Below, in pieces: positions 61,650 to 64,000 of a stretch of DNA of 64,000 bases; positions within the stretch are counted from its first letter, which is position 1, and every line of letters starts with the position of its first letter. The translations under genes and the position numbers were made by a program. The notes beneath the pieces are model-generated. The model did no database searches, was not told the origin of the DNA, and worked only from the letters and a program-made list of their open reading frames with translations. The stretch is from Sphingomonas sp. CL5.1 (GTDB taxonomy: Bacteria; Pseudomonadota; Alphaproteobacteria; Sphingomonadales; Sphingomonadaceae), in assembly GCF_013344685.1 (NCBI RefSeq), contig NZ_CP050138.1, forward strand, positions 1-64,000, written 5' to 3'.

Positions 61650-61675
61650 GGCCCGGTGGTTGCTGCCACCGGGCC
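61650..61675 (-). terminator. Intrinsic terminator of ssb
   Basis: A 10-bp perfect stem (GGCCCGGTGG / CCACCGGGCC) with a 6-nt loop, 10 bp after the ssb stop. On the - strand it is followed by TTTTGCTGTTT, a typical terminator. Confidence 0.75.
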
Positions 61676-61685
61676 TTCGCGGGTT

Positions 61686-62099
61686 TCAGAAGGGAATTTC
61701 GTCGTCATCGATCGAGCTGTCATTGCCGCCCTGGTCGCCACTGGCGGGCTTGGCGCGGGTGAGGAAGGTCACCTCGTCGGCGATGATCTCGACGCCGTAC
61801 CGCTCGATATTCTCGTTGTCGGTCCAGCGGGTGTAATGGATGCGGCCGCGCACCATCACCTTCATCCCCTTGTCGACATATTGTTCGACGGTCTTGCCGA
61901 CGCCGTTGAAGCAGGTGATCCGGTGCCATTCGGTATCTTCGATCCGCCGGCCATTGTCGTCCTTGACGATCTTGCCGTTGCTGTCGCGCTTGGGCCGCGA
62001 GGTCGCGAGGCTGAAGTGGGTGATCTTGGTGCCGCTCTGGGTGGTGCGGGCTTCCGGCGTGGCGCCGACATTGCCGGCGAGGATGACGAGGTTCTGCAT
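61686..62099 (-). CDS. ssb: Single-stranded DNA-binding protein
   Basis: A 137-aa SSB. The OB-fold has MQNLVILAGNVGATPEARTT, then KITHFSLATSRPKR and DTEWHRITCFNGVGKTVEQY. It ends in an acidic tip DDDEIPF that binds partner proteins. ATG 62099 is preceded by AAAAAAGGAACC. It is an element-borne ssb, useful for protecting incoming single strands during conjugation. The frame open to 62243 is a shadow. Confidence 0.93.
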   Translation of the reverse strand: MQNLVILAGNVGATPEARTTQSGTKITHFSLATSRPKRDSNGKIVKDDNGRRIEDTEWHRITCFNGVGKTVEQYVDKGMKVMVRGRIHYTRWTDNENIERYGVEIIADEVTFLTRAKPASGDQGGNDSSIDDDEIPF

Positions 62100-62122
62100 G
62101 TCGAGGTTCCTTTTTTGGGTGC

Positions 62123-62141
62123 CGAAGGGACCGTCCCTTCG
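62123..62141. promoter_or_regulatory. Inverted repeat upstream of ssb
   Basis: CGAAGGGAC and GTCCCTTCG arms around one C, 24 bp upstream of the ssb start. Candidate operator or 5' mRNA hairpin. Confidence 0.4.
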
Positions 62142-62300
62142 ACTGACCCCCGAAAAAGGCGGGCATGGGCGGTGCTTCCACCGGAGCGCGTCAGCCGCGC
62201 AGGGGAACGCCGACACAAGGGGTGGTGCGGGCAGCCGTGGCACACGGCAACTCGGCCCGAAGGGGAGCGGGTTGGAAGGACCGAACGACCGACTTAGGGA

Positions 62301-62915
62301 TCAGGTCAAAAAGAAGGGATGGTCGACGCAGTGAGAGGCGTCGGCCACATCGAAGGGTGACGCTCCGGCCCGGAACAAGGCGTCGATCTGGTGGCGGCGA
62401 TAGGCCGGCGAAAGGATCGCTGCGAGTTCCGGCAATTCTGGAGGCAGGCCCGACAGGCCCGCCTCCATCGCAAGCGCCAGGGCCTTTTCGAGGTCATGCC
62501 GAATATGGACACGGTTCCAGTCGTCGGCGTAGCCGGCCTTCATCAGAAAGGCTTTGAGGCCGAGTTCGATCGCGATCGCCAGCGAATGTGCGGCACTCGC
62601 GGGGGCGATCTTCACGCTACCCGCCGCACCGCGGGCAAATCCCACAGCATTCGCCATGAAAGTGGCGACCAGCGCCGGATCGGCGATCCCGGCGAAACGG
62701 CGCGCGGCATCATCGAGCGTACCGGCAGGAAGCCCGATCAACCAGCGCGGTCCTGCGATATTGCGCAGATGGCGCAGATGCGCCGAACCCGGTTCATGGG
62801 TGTCGGCGCCGGCCGACCAGCGTAGCAGCAGCGCGGCCTTCCAGCAGCGCCCGTGACGCTGCCGGAACGCCAGCAGAGCGCGCAGTTCCTCATCATGCAA
62901 TTCGTGCATCATCAT
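62301..62915 (-). CDS. Plasmid protein with HEPN-like C-terminal domain
   Basis: A 204-aa protein. The N-terminal part (ALLAFRQRHGRCWKAALLLR then GSAHLRHLRNIAGPRWL) resembles a small plasmid protein family. The C-terminal part (SAAHSLAIAIELGLKAFLMK and VHIRHDLEKALALAMEAGL) has the pattern of a HEPN domain: a lysine-bearing helix then a conserved His-Asp-Leu. No canonical Rx4-6H RNase motif is clear. The join looks like a fusion. Function unknown. The 63112 terminator upstream separates it from the DUF2493 gene. Confidence 0.6.
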   Translation of the reverse strand: MMMHELHDEELRALLAFRQRHGRCWKAALLLRWSAGADTHEPGSAHLRHLRNIAGPRWLIGLPAGTLDDAARRFAGIADPALVATFMANAVGFARGAAGSVKIAPASAAHSLAIAIELGLKAFLMKAGYADDWNRVHIRHDLEKALALAMEAGLSGLPPELPELAAILSPAYRRHQIDALFRAGASPFDVADASHCVDHPFFLT

Positions 62916-63111
62916 CTCTCTCTAGTTCGTGGTAAGGGCGACAGCCGGCGCAGCGTCGGCAACGCGGATGGCCGGTGGACTGCGAACCGCGTCCCGGCCG
63001 CCAAAACCGCCGACGGGTTCCAGTGCTGCTCAGCGACACCAGAAGGGCCTCGGCGCCCTCCCCTCTCGCCTGCGGGAATTCCGAGGGGACGACGGTGAAC
63101 GGAGCGAAAAA

Positions 63112-63135
63112 GGGCCGCCGGAAAACCGGCGGCCC
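63112..63135 (-). terminator. Intrinsic terminator of the DUF2493 gene
   Basis: A perfect 10-bp stem (GGGCCGCCGG / CCGGCGGCCC) with an AAAA loop. On the - strand it is followed by TTTTTCGC. It lies 7 bp after the gene's stop. Confidence 0.8.
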
Positions 63136-63141
63136 GCGGCT

Positions 63142-64000
63142 TCAGTCCGCACCGCGACGGGCAGCTGAAGGAGGGCTTCCCAATGGGCCGCGTCGATCAA
63201 CGACACGCAGTCCCCGAGCCTTGGCTTCGATGACAAGCCGCTCCGTCACGCCGTTGCCCTGGAAGGCGACCACGAACCGCGGCTTGAGCGAGAGCATCTG
63301 CTCGTTGCGACGGAAGCCCGCGCGATCCCCGAGTTTGCGATCGAGACCGAACCGCACCTGCTGGATGCCATTCTGCTCGGCCCAGGACGCTGCAAGACGC
63401 TCGATACCTTTCATATCGCCGCCGTGTACGAGATACATGTCGCCGACATGGGCGCGAACCTTGTTGAGGGTGGCCAGCAGGTTATCGGCGAACGTCTTCA
63501 TATCTTCGTCGTTAGCGAAGCTGAGGCGGCCACCGGCGAACACAACGGGCGTACCCTGCGCGGTGTTGGCGTTCAGAGCCCGCTCGCGGCGCGCTCGCAG
63601 GAAGGCATGGCCATCGACGATCCCGGCGGTGACGCCGAGCGAGATGCGGTTGCCGGACGATGGCACCCACGATCTCCCGGTCTCCCGGATATAGTGGGCG
63701 GCGGCGACATCGCGCATGATCTCGAAGGCACCAGCGGATTCCTCGACCTTCTTGGCGAGATCGATCTTCTCCTCAAGATTGGCCGTGCTGATTTCGGAGC
63801 CGTCCTGTTCGGCGAGGAGAAGGCGGATGTCGTCGGTCAATCGATCGACCAGCCCGTGTTTCTTGGCGGCGGCGCGGTGGAAGAGGTTCACCAGGCCCCA
63901 GCCCAGGTCTTCGATGTCGCGCTCCAGCGAGGTGTTTCCCATCGTCGTGAAGAGATCGCTCCAGATTGCGGTGACGGTGTGCTCCAGGGCCTCGGTTGGT
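63142..64000 (-). CDS. DUF2493 (SLOG-like) protein, cut by window edge
   Basis: A protein of at least 286 aa. The C-terminal domain has VVFAGGRLSFANDEDMKTFA, then DMYLVHGGDMKGIERLAASW, then PRFVVAFQGNGVTERLVIEA, the DUF2493/YspA-type SLOG nucleotide-binding pattern. An ATG at 63942 exists, but the frame stays open to the window end and reads as coding (ALEHTVTAIWSDLFTT), so the true start is probably beyond 64000. The N-terminal WGLVNLFHRAA is typical for these plasmid proteins. Ligand unknown. Confidence 0.78.
   Translation of the reverse strand, partial: PTEALEHTVTAIWSDLFTTMGNTSLERDIEDLGWGLVNLFHRAAAKKHGLVDRLTDDIRLLLAEQDGSEISTANLEEKIDLAKKVEESAGAFEIMRDVAAAHYIRETGRSWVPSSGNRISLGVTAGIVDGHAFLRARRERALNANTAQGTPVVFAGGRLSFANDEDMKTFADNLLATLNKVRAHVGDMYLVHGGDMKGIERLAASWAEQNGIQQVRFGLDRKLGDRAGFRRNEQMLSLKPRFVVAFQGNGVTERLVIEAKARGLRVVDRRGPLGSPPSAARRGAD

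Noticed and set aside
1..64000. CRISPR arrays, rRNA, tRNA genes, insertion sequences
   Set aside because: No regularly spaced repeats, no RNA gene signatures and no transposase or integrase gene were seen.

Overview
The window is high-GC, densely packed DNA that reads like the accessory backbone of a conjugative plasmid (or similar element) of a sphingomonad-type alphaproteobacterium. Three things suggest this: the style of the VirB/VirD4 genes, a luxR-luxR-luxI-phyH cluster of the kind known in sphingomonads, and a GTTC-N7-GTTC motif like the alphaproteobacterial LexA box. Partition, mobilisation and transfer genes are all present. I found no replication initiator and no integrase, so plasmid versus integrative element cannot be settled here.

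Region 1 (1-12.5 kb, + strand) is a metal-handling island. It holds an HME-RND efflux pump (periplasmic adaptor and inner-membrane pump) with a DUF190 partner, a ZIP permease, a short CDF carrier and a P1B-4 type ATPase with an SPC motif and a His-rich loop. Small envelope genes are interleaved: SRPBCC, zinc-ribbon, MgtC, and two related MliC-like lipoproteins. It ends in an internally deleted thioredoxin-reductase gene and a HAD phosphatase.

Region 2 (12.5-16.5 kb) is a quorum-sensing cluster with two LuxR-type regulators, luxI and phyH. Both luxI and phyH carry a single-base frameshift as read here. Palindromes in the cluster are candidate operators.

Region 3 (16.6-29.7 kb, + strand) is a near-complete type IV secretion operon: TrbM-like, VirB1-B6, an EexN-like lipoprotein, a small protein in the VirB7 position, VirB8-B11, VirD4 and an LPD7-domain protein.

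Region 4 (29.9-47.8 kb) is a defence block inside the transfer region. It contains an AbiE-type toxin-antitoxin pair, a methyltransferase plus membrane-protein pair of unknown role, and a full set of phosphorothioation genes. These match SspABCD (cysteine desulfurase, DUF4007 protein, ATPase, PAPS-reductase-like protein), facing a convergent three-gene operon that fits SspFGH. The model is that SspABCD marks self DNA with sulfur and SspFGH attacks unmarked DNA.

Region 5 (48.2-57.6 kb) holds relaxase, MobC and ParAB. An identical 20-bp palindrome lies on each side of parAB and is a likely parS. Several small plasmid genes follow, many with their own hairpin terminator. Next come a response-regulator fragment, a secreted SNase-like protein and a second AbiE-type system whose antitoxin start directly abuts two 28-bp palindromes.

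Region 6 (57.6-64 kb, - strand) is an arsenic operon (arsR, two unrelated arsenate reductases, an ArsN-like acetyltransferase, acr3, arsH, a membrane protein). It is followed by ssb, a HEPN-like fusion protein and a DUF2493 gene cut by the window edge.
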